Of a DNA stretch of 64,000 nt, positions 26,785 through 35,347 are shown piece after piece. Within the stretch, counting starts at the first letter, position 1; the number at the start of each line of letters is the position of its first letter. The notes under the pieces were generated by a model. That model ran no database searches. It had not been told where the DNA came from and worked only from the letters and a program-made list of their open reading frames with translations. The position numbers and the translations under genes are program-made. This DNA is from Actinoalloteichus fjordicus (lineage in GTDB: Bacteria; Actinomycetota; Actinomycetes; Mycobacteriales; Pseudonocardiaceae), in assembly GCF_001941625.1 (NCBI RefSeq), contig NZ_CP016076.1:2914001-2978000 (forward strand), in the 5' to 3' direction.

Positions 26785-27179
26785 GACCTACCTCAGGGAA
26801 CAAGCCCGCAACGGGGCATGGGCGAGCGGGCCCGCAGCGCGGCCCGACGACAGGTTCCCGGCTTCCTGTGGCAGCACCCTCGAGCGTAGTCGACGGTGAT
26901 CGGCGACACAATGGACCGTATCCCGGCCGGTGGCCGACTCCTGCGACGCGATGCCGCCCGGACCGAGTCGGCTCGGTGCTCGCGGAGCCCCGGGTGGTGC
27001 GTGACCGCCCTGGTCGCCCGCCGACGACGCTGTCGCGGAGACGGGGCGCCCAGCTGATCGCCGCCCCCCGGATCAGCCCGGCGAGACGTCGGGGCAGTCG
27101 GCCGGGAACGCGAGTCGGCGTCGGGGAGTCCGCCCACGGAGTCGAACGCGGTCCAAGGCGGTGCGAAGCCGCCGGTCCG
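26785..27179. other. Intergenic region upstream of mannanase
   Basis: About 395 bases between the mannanase start and the sigma-factor stop, both on the minus strand. I looked for a CebR-type TGGGAGCGCTCCCA operator and found none. No gene. Confidence 0.5.
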
Positions 27180-27758
27180 TCAGGCCGTCCCGGTGTCGTG
27201 CGACTCGTCCATGGCCCGGATCAGCTCGTCACGAGCACGGGCCACTCGGGAGCGCACGGTGCCGATCGCGCAGCCGCAGACCAGCGCGGCCTCCTCATAG
27301 GAGAGACCGAGCAGCTGGGTCAGCACCAGCACCTCCCGTCGCTCCGGCGCGAGGCTCGCCAGCAGCAGATCGAGGTCGACGGCCTCCTCGAAGCCGCTGG
27401 GAGCGGAGCGCCCGCGAAGCTGTCGGTCGTCGGAGAGCTGGGTGAGATCGATGCCGAGCACCTGTCGGGGCCTGCGCCCGGCCTTGCGGAACTGGTCGAC
27501 CACGACACGGCGGGCGATGGACAGCAGCCAGACCCGCGCCGAGGAGCGACCCTCGAAGTCGGGCAGGCTGCGCAGCACCCGCAGGTAGGTCTCCTGCGTC
27601 AGGTCGTCGGCCGCCGCCGTGCCTGCGAGGTGGGCGGTGAACCGCCAGACGTCGTGCTGAGTGGCCCGGATGAATCGTTCCAGCGCGTGACGATCGCCGG
27701 CACTCGCCGCGAGTGCCGACTCGGTGGTCTCGACGTCGACGTCGGCCGGCCAGGTCAC
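27180..27758 (-). CDS. sigC: ECF RNA polymerase sigma factor, SigC-like
   Basis: A 192-residue extracytoplasmic-function sigma factor. Region 2 (HALERFIRATQHDVWRFTAH, DDLTQETYLRVLRSLPDFEG, RVWLLSIARRVVVDQFRK) and region 4 (REVLVLTQLLGLSYEEAALV, CGCAIGTVRSRVARARDELI) match mycobacterial SigC closely, including the CGC motif. GTG 27758 gives an N-terminus the same length as mycobacterial SigC; ATG 27785 is an in-frame alternative that would leave only 37 bases to the divergent gene. There is no adjacent co-directional anti-sigma gene, but a zinc-finger membrane protein is encoded divergently. Confidence 0.9.
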   Translation of the reverse strand: MTWPADVDVETTESALAASAGDRHALERFIRATQHDVWRFTAHLAGTAAADDLTQETYLRVLRSLPDFEGRSSARVWLLSIARRVVVDQFRKAGRRPRQVLGIDLTQLSDDRQLRGRSAPSGFEEAVDLDLLLASLAPERREVLVLTQLLGLSYEEAALVCGCAIGTVRSRVARARDELIRAMDESHDTGTA

Positions 27759-27822
27759 AGATCGGAAGATTAGCGCAGTCGTCATACTGACCCGGTCCGC
27801 CGAATGGAGGACAATTGCACTC

Positions 27823-28548
27823 GTGGAGTGCGACACCTGCCGTGAAGCCTTGTCCGCCCGACTCGATTCCGAGGCCGAACCCGTGCGGGCGGACGAGACC
27901 GACGAGCACCTGCGAACCTGTGTGGAGTGTCGGTCCTGGCAGCAGCGGGCGACGCTTCTCACCAGGTCCATGCGGGTCAGAGCCGCGGTGGCGCCTCCCG
28001 ATCTCACCGACGCGATCCTCGCCGCGCGCGGGCGTGGTCGTGGTGAGAAGGCGGTGCGGGCCGCGCTGGCGTCGGTGGGCGTCGCCCAGCTCGCGCTCGG
28101 TGCGGCGCAGCTGCTGGGAGTCGACCACGGGATGACCCACGACGGTGCGGCGGCGACGCATCTGTTTAACGAGAGCACCGCGTGGAGCCTCGCGATGGGA
28201 CTGGGACTGCTCTGGGCGGCGCTGCGCAGCGGCCACTCCCGGGGAATGCTGCCGCTGGTGGGCGGGTTCGTCCTGGTGCTCTCGGTGTTCAGCGTGCAGG
28301 ACCTGATCGCGGGGGAGGTGACCGTGTCCAGGGTGCTCTCCCACGGCCTGCTGGTCATCGGGCTCGGGCTCCTGACCGTGGTGCACCGGCAGGAGTCCCG
28401 GCACAGCCCGGAGCCGGGCAGACCCGGCATCCGCGAACCACGGCAGGCCGCCGCGCCGCTGCCTGCCGAGATCCGACTCCAGGCACCGGATCTGCCCCGG
28501 TCGGGACGTCGTCGCCTGCGCTCGATCACCGGCCGTCGCGCGGCGTGA
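27823..28548 (+). CDS. zf-HC2 zinc-finger membrane protein (candidate anti-sigma factor)
   Basis: A 241-residue protein. The N-terminal zinc-binding anti-sigma-like module (VECDTCREALSARLDSE ... HLRTCVECRSW; C..C...H..C..C pattern) is followed by four or five hydrophobic segments (AALASVGVAQLALGAAQLLG, MGLGLLWAALR, LPLVGGFVLVLSVFSV, LLVIGLGLLTVV) and a basic cytoplasmic tail. GGAGG is 12 bases before GTG 27823. Divergence from sigC within 64 bases makes it a candidate regulator of that sigma factor. That is inference; the topology, with several helices after the zinc module, is unlike a minimal anti-sigma factor. Confidence 0.82.
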   Translation: MECDTCREALSARLDSEAEPVRADETDEHLRTCVECRSWQQRATLLTRSMRVRAAVAPPDLTDAILAARGRGRGEKAVRAALASVGVAQLALGAAQLLGVDHGMTHDGAAATHLFNESTAWSLAMGLGLLWAALRSGHSRGMLPLVGGFVLVLSVFSVQDLIAGEVTVSRVLSHGLLVIGLGLLTVVHRQESRHSPEPGRPGIREPRQAAAPLPAEIRLQAPDLPRSGRRRLRSITGRRAA

Positions 28549-28953
28549 CCAGGCCGCGCCCGCCTCGTCGAGGACGGTTCGCGGCCGACGGCGGCTCGCA
28601 TCGGACCCGCCGGAGCGTCTGCTCGCGCCGTGGTCCGGCCGGCCCGAGCAATGCACCCATCGCCTCGATTCGCACCTGCGGCGGTGGTGCGGCGTGCGCG
28701 GCAGCACGGCGTCCCACTGATCGGTCGGGTGTCCTCGAACCGGGACGACCACCGCCAACGGGGGGAAGCCCGGCCCGATCTCTGTCACCGAGCGTCGACG
28801 GCGCCGGTCCTCATTGCATCGACCGGGTCCACTTCTGCCTGAGCTGATCTGGCGAGCCTTCTCCGCCGGTTGCCGTCGCGGCAGACTTGGCGAGGCTCGG
28901 CGCACGGCGGCGGCGGAGCCGTCCAGACGGCGAGGGAAAGAAGGCCGGAACGA
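28549..28953. other. Intergenic region
   Basis: About 405 bases between the zinc-finger protein and the aldo/keto reductase. No frame resembles a protein family. GAGGGAAAGAAGG just before 28954 contains the ribosome binding site. Confidence 0.5.
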
Positions 28954-29940
28954 ATGCAGTATCGATCGTTGGGGCGACGTGGACTCGAGGTGTCGGCCGT
29001 CGGGTTCGGTGCGATGACGCTCTCGCCGGGCATCTACGCGGGGGTGACCGAGGCCGATGCGGCCGCAGCCCTCGTCGCGGCGCTGGACGCGGGCGTCACC
29101 TTCATCGACACCGCCGACATCTACGGGGCAGGCCATAGCGAGACGTTGATCGGCCGGGTCCTCGGCGGTCGACGTGATCACGTCGTGCTCGCCTCGAAGT
29201 TCGGCGGCGACACCGACGCCGAGGGCAGGCTCCTGCCGGGCATGGGTCGGGCCTCCTACCTGCGCAAGGCACTCGACGCGAGCCTCACCAGGCTCAACAC
29301 CGATCACCTTGATCTGTACTACCTGCATCGCCTCGACGTCACCACACCCGTCGAGGAGACGGTGGGCGCTCTCGGCGAACTCGTCGAGGAGGGCAAGATC
29401 AACCACATCGGACTCTCGGAGGTGTCGGCGAGCACGATTCGGCGCGCGGACGCCGTTCATCCGATCACCGCGATCCAGACCGAGTACTCGCTCTTCAGCC
29501 GGGGGCCGGAGGACGGCGTGCTGCCCGCCTGTCGGGAGCTCGGCATCGGCTTCGTCGCCTACAGCCCGCTGGGCAGGGGACTTCTCGGCGGCGGCGTCCG
29601 TGCGGCAGGAGATCTCGCCGAGAACGACTGGCGACGGACCAATCCCCGTTTTCAGGGGCCGAACCTCGAACACAACGTGTCGGTGGCCGACGCGGTGGAG
29701 ACTGTGGCGGCGGAGCTGGAGGTCACCGGGGCTCAGCTCGCGCTTGCGTGGCTGATCCAACGCGGCGTCGTGCCGATCCCCGGGACTCGGCGAGCCTCGA
29801 ACGTCCTGGCCAATGCCGCCGCAGCCGACCTTGCGCTTGATCCGGCCGTGTTCGATCGGTTGGAGAGCCTGGTTCCGCGCGACGCCGTGGCGGGCGGCCA
29901 GGCCGACGACTCCTACCTGGCGGCGATCGATGTGACGTGA
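28954..29940 (+). CDS. Aldo/keto reductase
   Basis: A 328-residue (alpha/beta)8 NADPH-dependent oxidoreductase. The N-terminal strand MQYRSLGRRGLEVSAVGFG leads to the catalytic Asp/Tyr segment FIDTADIYGAG, the Lys in VLASKFGG and the His in LYYLHRLD. The NADPH site is near IPGTRRASNVLANAAA. Family members reduce carbonyls on sugars, ketones or xenobiotics; the substrate cannot be told. ATG 28954 is preferred because the upstream extension to 28870 lacks family sequence. Confidence 0.92.
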   Translation: MQYRSLGRRGLEVSAVGFGAMTLSPGIYAGVTEADAAAALVAALDAGVTFIDTADIYGAGHSETLIGRVLGGRRDHVVLASKFGGDTDAEGRLLPGMGRASYLRKALDASLTRLNTDHLDLYYLHRLDVTTPVEETVGALGELVEEGKINHIGLSEVSASTIRRADAVHPITAIQTEYSLFSRGPEDGVLPACRELGIGFVAYSPLGRGLLGGGVRAAGDLAENDWRRTNPRFQGPNLEHNVSVADAVETVAAELEVTGAQLALAWLIQRGVVPIPGTRRASNVLANAAAADLALDPAVFDRLESLVPRDAVAGGQADDSYLAAIDVT

Positions 29941-30041
29941 GCAGCGGCCTCGACGACGCCGCCGGCTCCGCCGCCGTTCGCTCGGGACAGCCGACGGGAG
30001 GTGCGGCGGGCCCCGACCGGGCCCCGCCGCGCCCTGCGGGG

Positions 30042-30429
30042 TCAGAACGGCGGCGGGTCCGATACCGGACCGGGCTGGAATCGCGGCGCCGGTCGGTCGG
30101 CGCCGCTGTCGTCGGGCCTGCGGGGCGGGGTGGGCGCTCCGCCGTCGTCGACAGGCCCGGTGGACATCGCCTCGCTCGCGTACGGGGTCGCCGCCGAATC
30201 GAGGCGGCGATCCGGTTCACCGAGGAGATCGCCCGCCGCTCGCAAGGAGACCAGCACCTGTCTGCCGTGGACGTCCGTACCGGACACCCCGCCCCCGGGT
30301 GAGGACGAGTACGTGGCCGCCGCGCTCGCCCTGCCGCAGCAGGAACGAGCGCGGTGCATAGGTGCGTGGTGGCGCGTGATCCAGCATCGCGTGCAGTCCG
30401 CGCCGGGGCGAGCCGGGGTCCGTGATCAT
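30042..30429 (-). pseudogene. Frameshifted cyclic-nucleotide-binding (Crp/Fnr-like) fragment
   Basis: Two minus-strand frames together encode the start of a cNMP-binding domain. From ATG 30429 one frame reads YAPRSFLLRQGERGGHVLVL then TRGRG. A second frame then supplies HGRQVLVSLRAAGDLLGEPD, the usual continuation (a GxLLGE turn). The frames switch inside a G-rich run near 30284-30298; removing one G restores a continuous TRGRVSGTDVHGRQ. No helix-turn-helix follows; the second frame ends at 30042 in a Pro/Asp-rich tail. This looks like a decayed, truncated Crp/Fnr-type regulator. A sequencing indel cannot be excluded, but the missing C-terminal half argues for real decay. Confidence 0.65.
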
Positions 30430-30788
30430 CAGGGACCTGAGTACCGGCCCGGCAGAGTCGGCAGGCGGGTTTCCACGATTTTTCCCCCGATCAGCGGAAT
30501 CCGAGGATTCCGACGCGGGCAGGGTGTTCGGCGGCTCGTTCTCAGCGGCGTCCTGAGGAGCCTTGCGGACGGGGGGCAGGGCGTCGGGTCGACGCGGTGC
30601 GGCCCCGGTCCGGTCCGATCGCCGCATGCAGACGGACTGCCGGGCCCCGGCTCCGACCGATACAGGCCGGACGCCGCGATGCCTGCTGTGCCGTCGCTTG
30701 TGATGATGACCGCCATGCGAGCCCGAACGGCAGGACGCGGACAGGACCACTCTCGGGCAGGGTGCCGAGGCTGCTTCGGGATCGGTCG
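30430..30788. other. Intergenic region
   Basis: About 360 bases upstream of the FAD oxidoreductase. Low-complexity frames only. It may contain the former upstream region of the cNMP-binding pseudogene. Confidence 0.45.
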
Positions 30789-32267
30789 ATGACCGGGACC
30801 GGCCGCCGCCCCGCACTGGACGCCGTGATCGTCGGAGCCGGGCCGAACGGGCTGGCCGCCGCCGTGATCCTGGCGCGGGCCGGTCTTCGGGTGGAGGTGC
30901 ACGAGGCCGCCGCGACGCCGGGCGGCGGGGCTCGGACCGAGGAGTTGACACTGCCGGGGCACCGCCATGACGTGTGCTCGGCGGTGCACCCGATGGGACT
31001 GGCGTCCCCGTTCTTCCGGGCCTTCGACCTCGCCGCGCACGGCGTCCGGATGTTGCAGCCCGAGGTCGCCTACGCGCATCCGCTGGACGGCGGGCGGGCC
31101 GGACTGGCCTGGCGGGACCTCGACCGGACGGCCGACGGGCTGGGCGTCGACGGCCGGGCCTGGCGACGTCTGCTGGCACCGCTCGTCCGGGCGTGGCCGG
31201 GTGTCGTCGGGGTCGCGATGTCGGACCTGCGCTCGCCGCCGCCCGACCCGATCACGGCGTTCGCGTTGGCCCGCCGGATGGTGGAGCAGGGCTCGCCGTT
31301 GTGGAATCTGCGCTTTCGGGGCGAGACGGCGCCTGCGATGTTGACCGGGGTCGGCGCGCACGCGATCGCCCCGCCGCGAGGACTCGCCCCGGCGGGAGCG
31401 GGGCTGTTGTTGGCGACGCTGGCGCACGCCGTGGGCTGGCCGATCCCCGAGGGCGGCAGCGGATCGGTGATCGCCGCGCTCGTCCGCGACCTGATCGCCC
31501 ACGGCGGCCGGGTGATCACCGGCAGCCGGATCGACCGCCTCGATCAGCTTCCGCCCGCGAACGCCGTCCTGCTGGACCTCGCCCCGGCGGGCCTGCTCCG
31601 GCTTGCCGAGGCCGAACTGCCGTCCTCCTATGTCCGGAGCCTCCGGCGCTTCCGGTACGGCGGGGCGGCCTGCAAGGTCGACTTCGTGCTGACCGGACCG
31701 GTGCCCTGGTCGGCACCGGGCTGCGCGCTGGCCGGCACCCTGCATCTGATCGGGACGCGCGCCGAGGCCGTCGCCGCCGAGCGGGCCGTGGCGCGGGGCG
31801 TGCACCCGGACCGGCCCTATGTGCTGGCCGCCCAGCCGGGCGTGGTCGACTCCTCGCGGGCCCCTGCGGGCCGCCACACCCTGTGGACCTACGCCCACGT
31901 CCCCAACGGGTCCGGTGTGGACGTGAGCGCGGCGGTGATCGCCCAGATCGAACGGTTCGCGCCGGGATTCCGCGATCTCGTGGCGGCCACCAGCGTGCGC
32001 ACGGCACTCGACCTCGAACGCTACGACGCCAACGACGTCGGCGGCGACATCGCCGCAGGCGCCCTCACGCTGTGGCAGACCGTGGCGCGGCCGGTGCCGC
32101 GACGCGACCCGTACGCCACGCCGCTGGACGGGGTCTACCTGTGTTCGGCCTCGACTCCGCCCGGTCCCGGCGTGCACGGCATGGCAGGCCTGCACGCCGC
32201 CCGTCGCGTGCTGCGCGCCCGATTCGGTATTCGCACCGATCCGCTGCGGCTCCTGCGGCTGCCGTGA
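30789..32267 (+). CDS. FAD-dependent oxidoreductase, phytoene-dehydrogenase-like
   Basis: A 492-residue flavoprotein of the CrtI/NAD(P)-binding Rossmann family. The dinucleotide-binding motif VIVGAGPNGLAAAVILARAG (residues 12-31) and the following VEVHEAAATPGGGARTEEL are characteristic. The conserved C-terminus contains DGVYLCSASTPPGPGVHGMA. Such proteins act on carotenoid-like or other hydrophobic substrates. There is no carotenoid cluster nearby, so the role is unassigned. ATG 30789 is chosen by homology. Confidence 0.88.
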   Translation: MTGTGRRPALDAVIVGAGPNGLAAAVILARAGLRVEVHEAAATPGGGARTEELTLPGHRHDVCSAVHPMGLASPFFRAFDLAAHGVRMLQPEVAYAHPLDGGRAGLAWRDLDRTADGLGVDGRAWRRLLAPLVRAWPGVVGVAMSDLRSPPPDPITAFALARRMVEQGSPLWNLRFRGETAPAMLTGVGAHAIAPPRGLAPAGAGLLLATLAHAVGWPIPEGGSGSVIAALVRDLIAHGGRVITGSRIDRLDQLPPANAVLLDLAPAGLLRLAEAELPSSYVRSLRRFRYGGAACKVDFVLTGPVPWSAPGCALAGTLHLIGTRAEAVAAERAVARGVHPDRPYVLAAQPGVVDSSRAPAGRHTLWTYAHVPNGSGVDVSAAVIAQIERFAPGFRDLVAATSVRTALDLERYDANDVGGDIAAGALTLWQTVARPVPRRDPYATPLDGVYLCSASTPPGPGVHGMAGLHAARRVLRARFGIRTDPLRLLRLP

Positions 32268-32982
32268 CTGCGGGTCGCCGCGCGCTGCTCCTTGCCGAGC
32301 TGACGCGCCGGGCTCGCCTGCCGCCGAAAAGCGGTCCGGGCAAGGGCGTGTGGTGGGGGGTCCGGCGGCGGCGCGCGGTACGGCGTCGGCGGGCGGGGCT
32401 CCTGCTGCGTCGGAGGATTCTCGACTCCGGCGAGAGTCTGGCCAGACCGGAGAATCGTGCCGGAGTGATCTGGATCACGTGGTAATCCAGTGCTCTGGAC
32501 GGTGATGAATCCCCAGATCAGGAAGTATCGGCCCCGCGCATGCGGGGATGGCTCGCCGAGTCGGAGCTGCGACCAGTCACCCCCGATATCGGCCTCGCGC
32601 CTGCGGGGACGGCTCGATGTCCCGGATCGCGCCCGCCTCACCATCCATCGACCCCGCTCACGCCGGGACGGCTCCGGTTGGGCCGACGCCACCGCCGAGT
32701 GCCTATCCGCTCCCGCCCCGGACGCCGAACCTGCAGCACGCCGTCATCGGCTCGCCGACCGGTCTTGCGCCGTTCGGTGGGCGAACGCCCCCCGACGGGC
32801 CGCTATCGGTGCGGTCCCCGCCGCCGTACGGTCGAGACGGCGGCAGGAGCATCTCGCCCGGGTGCTTCCCTCGGCAGGCGATCGAGCCGCGACTCGGTCG
32901 TCCGGCGGCGTCCGGCGATCCCGCCCCGCACGCCGAGACGCGCCGCCCGTGGGTCGCCGTCGACGACATCGGGAGACGAGCG
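32268..32982. other. Long intergenic region holding the CRISPR relic
   Basis: 715 bases. The first 250 contain an inverted repeat CTGGAT-N9-ATCCAG (32470-32490) with a central CACGTG, about 37 bases before the first CRISPR repeat, in the leader position. The CRISPR relic occupies 32527-32675. The remaining 300 bases up to the esterase start have no gene. Confidence 0.55.
32527..32675 (+). CRISPR. Degenerate type I-E-like CRISPR array (three repeats, two spacers)
   Basis: Three 29-base repeats at 32527-32555, 32588-32616 and 32647-32675, separated by unrelated spacers of 32 and 30 bases. The first repeat has the palindromic core CCCCGCGCATGCGGGG followed by ATGGCTCG, a pattern close to actinobacterial and E. 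coli type I-E repeats. The second (CCTCGCGCCTGCGGGG) and third (CCCCGCTCACGCCGGG) carry accumulating mismatches. Decay increases rightward, as expected for the trailer end, so the leader would be on the left. The window contains no cas genes. Confidence 0.78.
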
Positions 32983-33708
32983 ATGCGCGGAAAGGCTGTG
33001 CACAGTGTCGTGTTCGGCATGGTGATGACGATCTTGACGGCCATGCTGGTCGCGGTGACCGGAGGGCAGGCGGCCGCCGCCCAGGACCCGGTGCGGATCA
33101 TGCCGCTGGGCGACTCGATCACCGGCTCGCCGGGGTGTTGGCGGGCGATGTTGTGGAACGACCTCCAGGATTCCGGCCACACCGACATCGACTTCGTGGG
33201 CACCCGAGGCCCGCAGGGCTGCGGCGTGGACCACGACGGCGACAACGAGGGACACGGCGGCTTCCTCGCCACCGGCATCGCCGACCAGAACCTGCTGCCC
33301 GGCTGGCTGTCCGCGACCAGCCCGGACGTCGTGCTGATGCACCTGGGGACCAACGACGCCTGGAACGGGCGGCCGACCGAGACGATCCTGTCGGCGTTCA
33401 CCACGCTGGTGACGCAGATGCGGGCCGACAACCCCGACATGCACGTCCTCGTCGCGCAGATCATCCCGATGACGCCGAGCAACTGCGGCGAGTGCGCCCA
33501 GCGGGTCGTCGAGTTGAACGCGGCGATCCCGGCGTGGGCGGCGGAGCTGACCACGGCGCAGTCTGCGGTGCTCGTCGTCGATCAGTGGACCGGATTCGAC
33601 ACGGCGGTGGACACTTACGACGGGGTGCACCCCGTCGAGTCCGGTGACCGCAAGATCGCGCAACGCTGGCATCCGGTGCTCTCGGGCGTGCTCGACTCGC
33701 TGTCCTGA
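32983..33708 (+). CDS. Secreted SGNH esterase, CE3-like
   Basis: A 241-residue protein with a signal peptide (SVVFGMVMTILTAMLVAVTG, cleavage near AAAAQ). The catalytic blocks are IMPLGDSITGSPGCWRA (Ser), LMHLGTNDAWNG, and DGVHPVESGDRK (Asp and His). The conserved DHDGDNEGHGGFLATGIADQ stretch fits carbohydrate esterase family 3 acetylxylan-esterase-like enzymes. With the mannanase at 25-27 kb it suggests plant polysaccharide breakdown. ATG 32983 starts the signal peptide. Confidence 0.88.
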   Translation: MRGKAVHSVVFGMVMTILTAMLVAVTGGQAAAAQDPVRIMPLGDSITGSPGCWRAMLWNDLQDSGHTDIDFVGTRGPQGCGVDHDGDNEGHGGFLATGIADQNLLPGWLSATSPDVVLMHLGTNDAWNGRPTETILSAFTTLVTQMRADNPDMHVLVAQIIPMTPSNCGECAQRVVELNAAIPAWAAELTTAQSAVLVVDQWTGFDTAVDTYDGVHPVESGDRKIAQRWHPVLSGVLDSLS

Positions 33709-33918
33709 CCAGGGCCGCCCGGCTCGGAGACCCGGCCGACGTCGGGGTGTCTCGACGTCGGGCCGGCGCCTCCCGCCTGCCCCGCCGCGTCCCCGCCCTG
33801 CCGTTGCGATGGGTGCGCCGGGCCGATTCGTCCTCTCGGGACGGATCGGCCGCCCGTGTGGCGGCCTTCGACCACGGTGCCTCGGCGATCGGCGCCTCGG
33901 AGAGCAATGCCACCGGAG

Positions 33919-33944
33919 CCGGCTCTCGATGACACGAGAGCCGG
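33919..33944. terminator. Perfect 10-bp hairpin between convergent genes
   Basis: CCGGCTCTCG / CGAGAGCCGG with a 6-base loop. It lies 210 bases past the esterase stop in a convergent gap and could terminate transcription from either side. No U-tract. Confidence 0.55.
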
Positions 33945-33983
33945 AACTCGCGATCTCTCCCCGGACCTCGCCGTCGTGGACGG

Positions 33984-34157
33984 TCACCCGGCGTCGTCGG
34001 GCACGGCCGTCGCGGCAGGCCGGGTGGGGAAAGGACCCACGACGAAGGTCATGGAGACGACGTTGACCAGTCCGACGACGACGTGCTCGCTCGTGAGCGA
34101 AGAGGAATCATGGTCGGGTATGCGCCTTCCTGACCGGGAACCAACGGGGGCGCTCAC
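33984..34157 (-). CDS. Possible small hydrophobic peptide ORF
   Basis: A 57-residue frame from GTG 34157. The middle is hydrophobic (EHVVVGLVNVVSMTFVVGPF, about residues 26-45), followed by PTRPAATAVPDDAG. The codons from about residue 25 onward have the strong third-position GC bias of real genes here, while the first 20 codons do not, so the true start or identity is uncertain. No family is recognised. It could be a genuine small peptide or the remnant of a larger gene. Confidence 0.22.
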   Translation of the reverse strand: MSAPVGSRSGRRIPDHDSSSLTSEHVVVGLVNVVSMTFVVGPFPTRPAATAVPDDAG

Positions 34158-34285
34158 CGTAGGAGCCTGCCGTTGAGCGTCAAGGTCAAGAAGGCGATCG
34201 GTCGACCAGCCGGATCGCTCGATGCTCGCGTCGTTCCGGGCCTCGACGGGCTGTCTCGAACAGCGGCTCACCCGGCCCGCGTCGG

Positions 34286-35347
34286 TCAGCGCCGCCGGGT
34301 GGCCGTGACCCGCAGCCTGCCGAGCGTCCTGCCCAGTCCGCCCGCCGCCAGCGGCGGGGTGGCCATGCCCGCACCCTCTCGCAGGCCGTGCAGACCCTCG
34401 GTGAGGGTGTCGCGGGCGCTGTGCACGGGCGACCAGCCCAGCTCGACCCGGGCCCGCGTGGTGTCCAGCAGGGGCATCCGCAGCAGCGCGTCGAACAGAT
34501 CGGGCGAGGCCCCCACGAGCCGCAGGCGCCAGGCCGCCGCCAGTGCGGCGCGCAGCGGGCCCGACGGCAGGCGCGAGACCCGGGTCTGGAGGCAGTCGGC
34601 GAGCAGGGCGGCATCCACCGGGGGTTCCGCCGCCAGGTTGTAGGAGCCTGCCGCGCTGCTCAGTGCCGCCAGCCGGAACGCCTCCGCCACGTCTTGGGCG
34701 TGCAGCACCTGGAAGCGCAGCCCCGGCAGGTCGGGCACGAACGGCACTCCGCCGGGCCGCAGCAGCGCGGCGGGCAGCAGCGGCCCGGCGAACAGCCGGT
34801 GCTGGGCGCGCGCCGCCTGCCGTTGCAGGATGATGCCGGGCCGCAGCCGCACCACCCGCAGGTCGGGACGACTGTCCTCGACGGCGTCCAGGACCCGCTC
34901 CAGATAGGCCTTCTCCCGCGAGTACGCGGCGCCCGGCCAGCCGTGCGTCGGCCAGCTCTCGTCGATGCCCCGATCCTTCGGGCCGGGGGAGTAGGCGCCG
35001 ACGGACGAGGCGTACACCAGCGCGGGCACCCCGGCGTAGGTGACGGCGTCGAACACCCGGATGCCGCCGAGGACGTTGGTCCGCCAGGTGACGGCGGGAG
35101 CGTGGGTCGGCTGGAACCGCCAGGCGAGGTGGATGACGACGTCGGCGCCATGGAAGACCTCGGTCAGGTCGTCCTCGGTGATGTCGGCCGTCCGCCAGGT
35201 CGTCTTCGGCGGCTGCCAGGTCGGCCTGCGCCGGGCGACGCCGATGACGGCGCCCACCCGTGGGTCGGCGACCAGGCTGCGCACGACGCTCGTCCCCACA
35301 TTGCCGGTGGCCCCCACGACGACCACTCGACTGCCCGCCGTGGTCAC
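34286..35347 (-). CDS. NAD-dependent epimerase/dehydratase (extended SDR)
   Basis: A 353-residue extended short-chain dehydrogenase. The Rossmann motif is VVVVGATGNVGTSVVRSL (residues 7-24), DVVIHLAWRFQPTHAP is the conserved strand-4 region, the catalytic Ser lies in VYASSVGAYSPGP, and AYSREKAYLERVL carries the YxxxK pair. Members modify NDP-sugars or act as general oxidoreductases; no sugar cluster is nearby. GTG 35347 overlaps the stop of the upstream DUF2231 gene by four bases. Confidence 0.9.
   Translation of the reverse strand: MTTAGSRVVVVGATGNVGTSVVRSLVADPRVGAVIGVARRRPTWQPPKTTWRTADITEDDLTEVFHGADVVIHLAWRFQPTHAPAVTWRTNVLGGIRVFDAVTYAGVPALVYASSVGAYSPGPKDRGIDESWPTHGWPGAAYSREKAYLERVLDAVEDSRPDLRVVRLRPGIILQRQAARAQHRLFAGPLLPAALLRPGGVPFVPDLPGLRFQVLHAQDVAEAFRLAALSSAAGSYNLAAEPPVDAALLADCLQTRVSRLPSGPLRAALAAAWRLRLVGASPDLFDALLRMPLLDTTRARVELGWSPVHSARDTLTEGLHGLREGAGMATPPLAAGGLGRTLGRLRVTATRRR

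Larger units (their letters stand above)
33709..34285. other. Convergent intergenic region
   Basis: 577 bases between the esterase stop and the epimerase stop. It holds the hairpin at 33919-33944 and a doubtful small minus-strand frame at 33984-34157. Otherwise I see nothing. Confidence 0.5.

Noticed and set aside
30217-31179. 320-codon minus-strand frame overlapping the FAD oxidoreductase start
   Set aside because: Only its last ~70 codons have meaning (the cNMP-binding remnant). The rest is antisense Pro/Arg-rich shadow.
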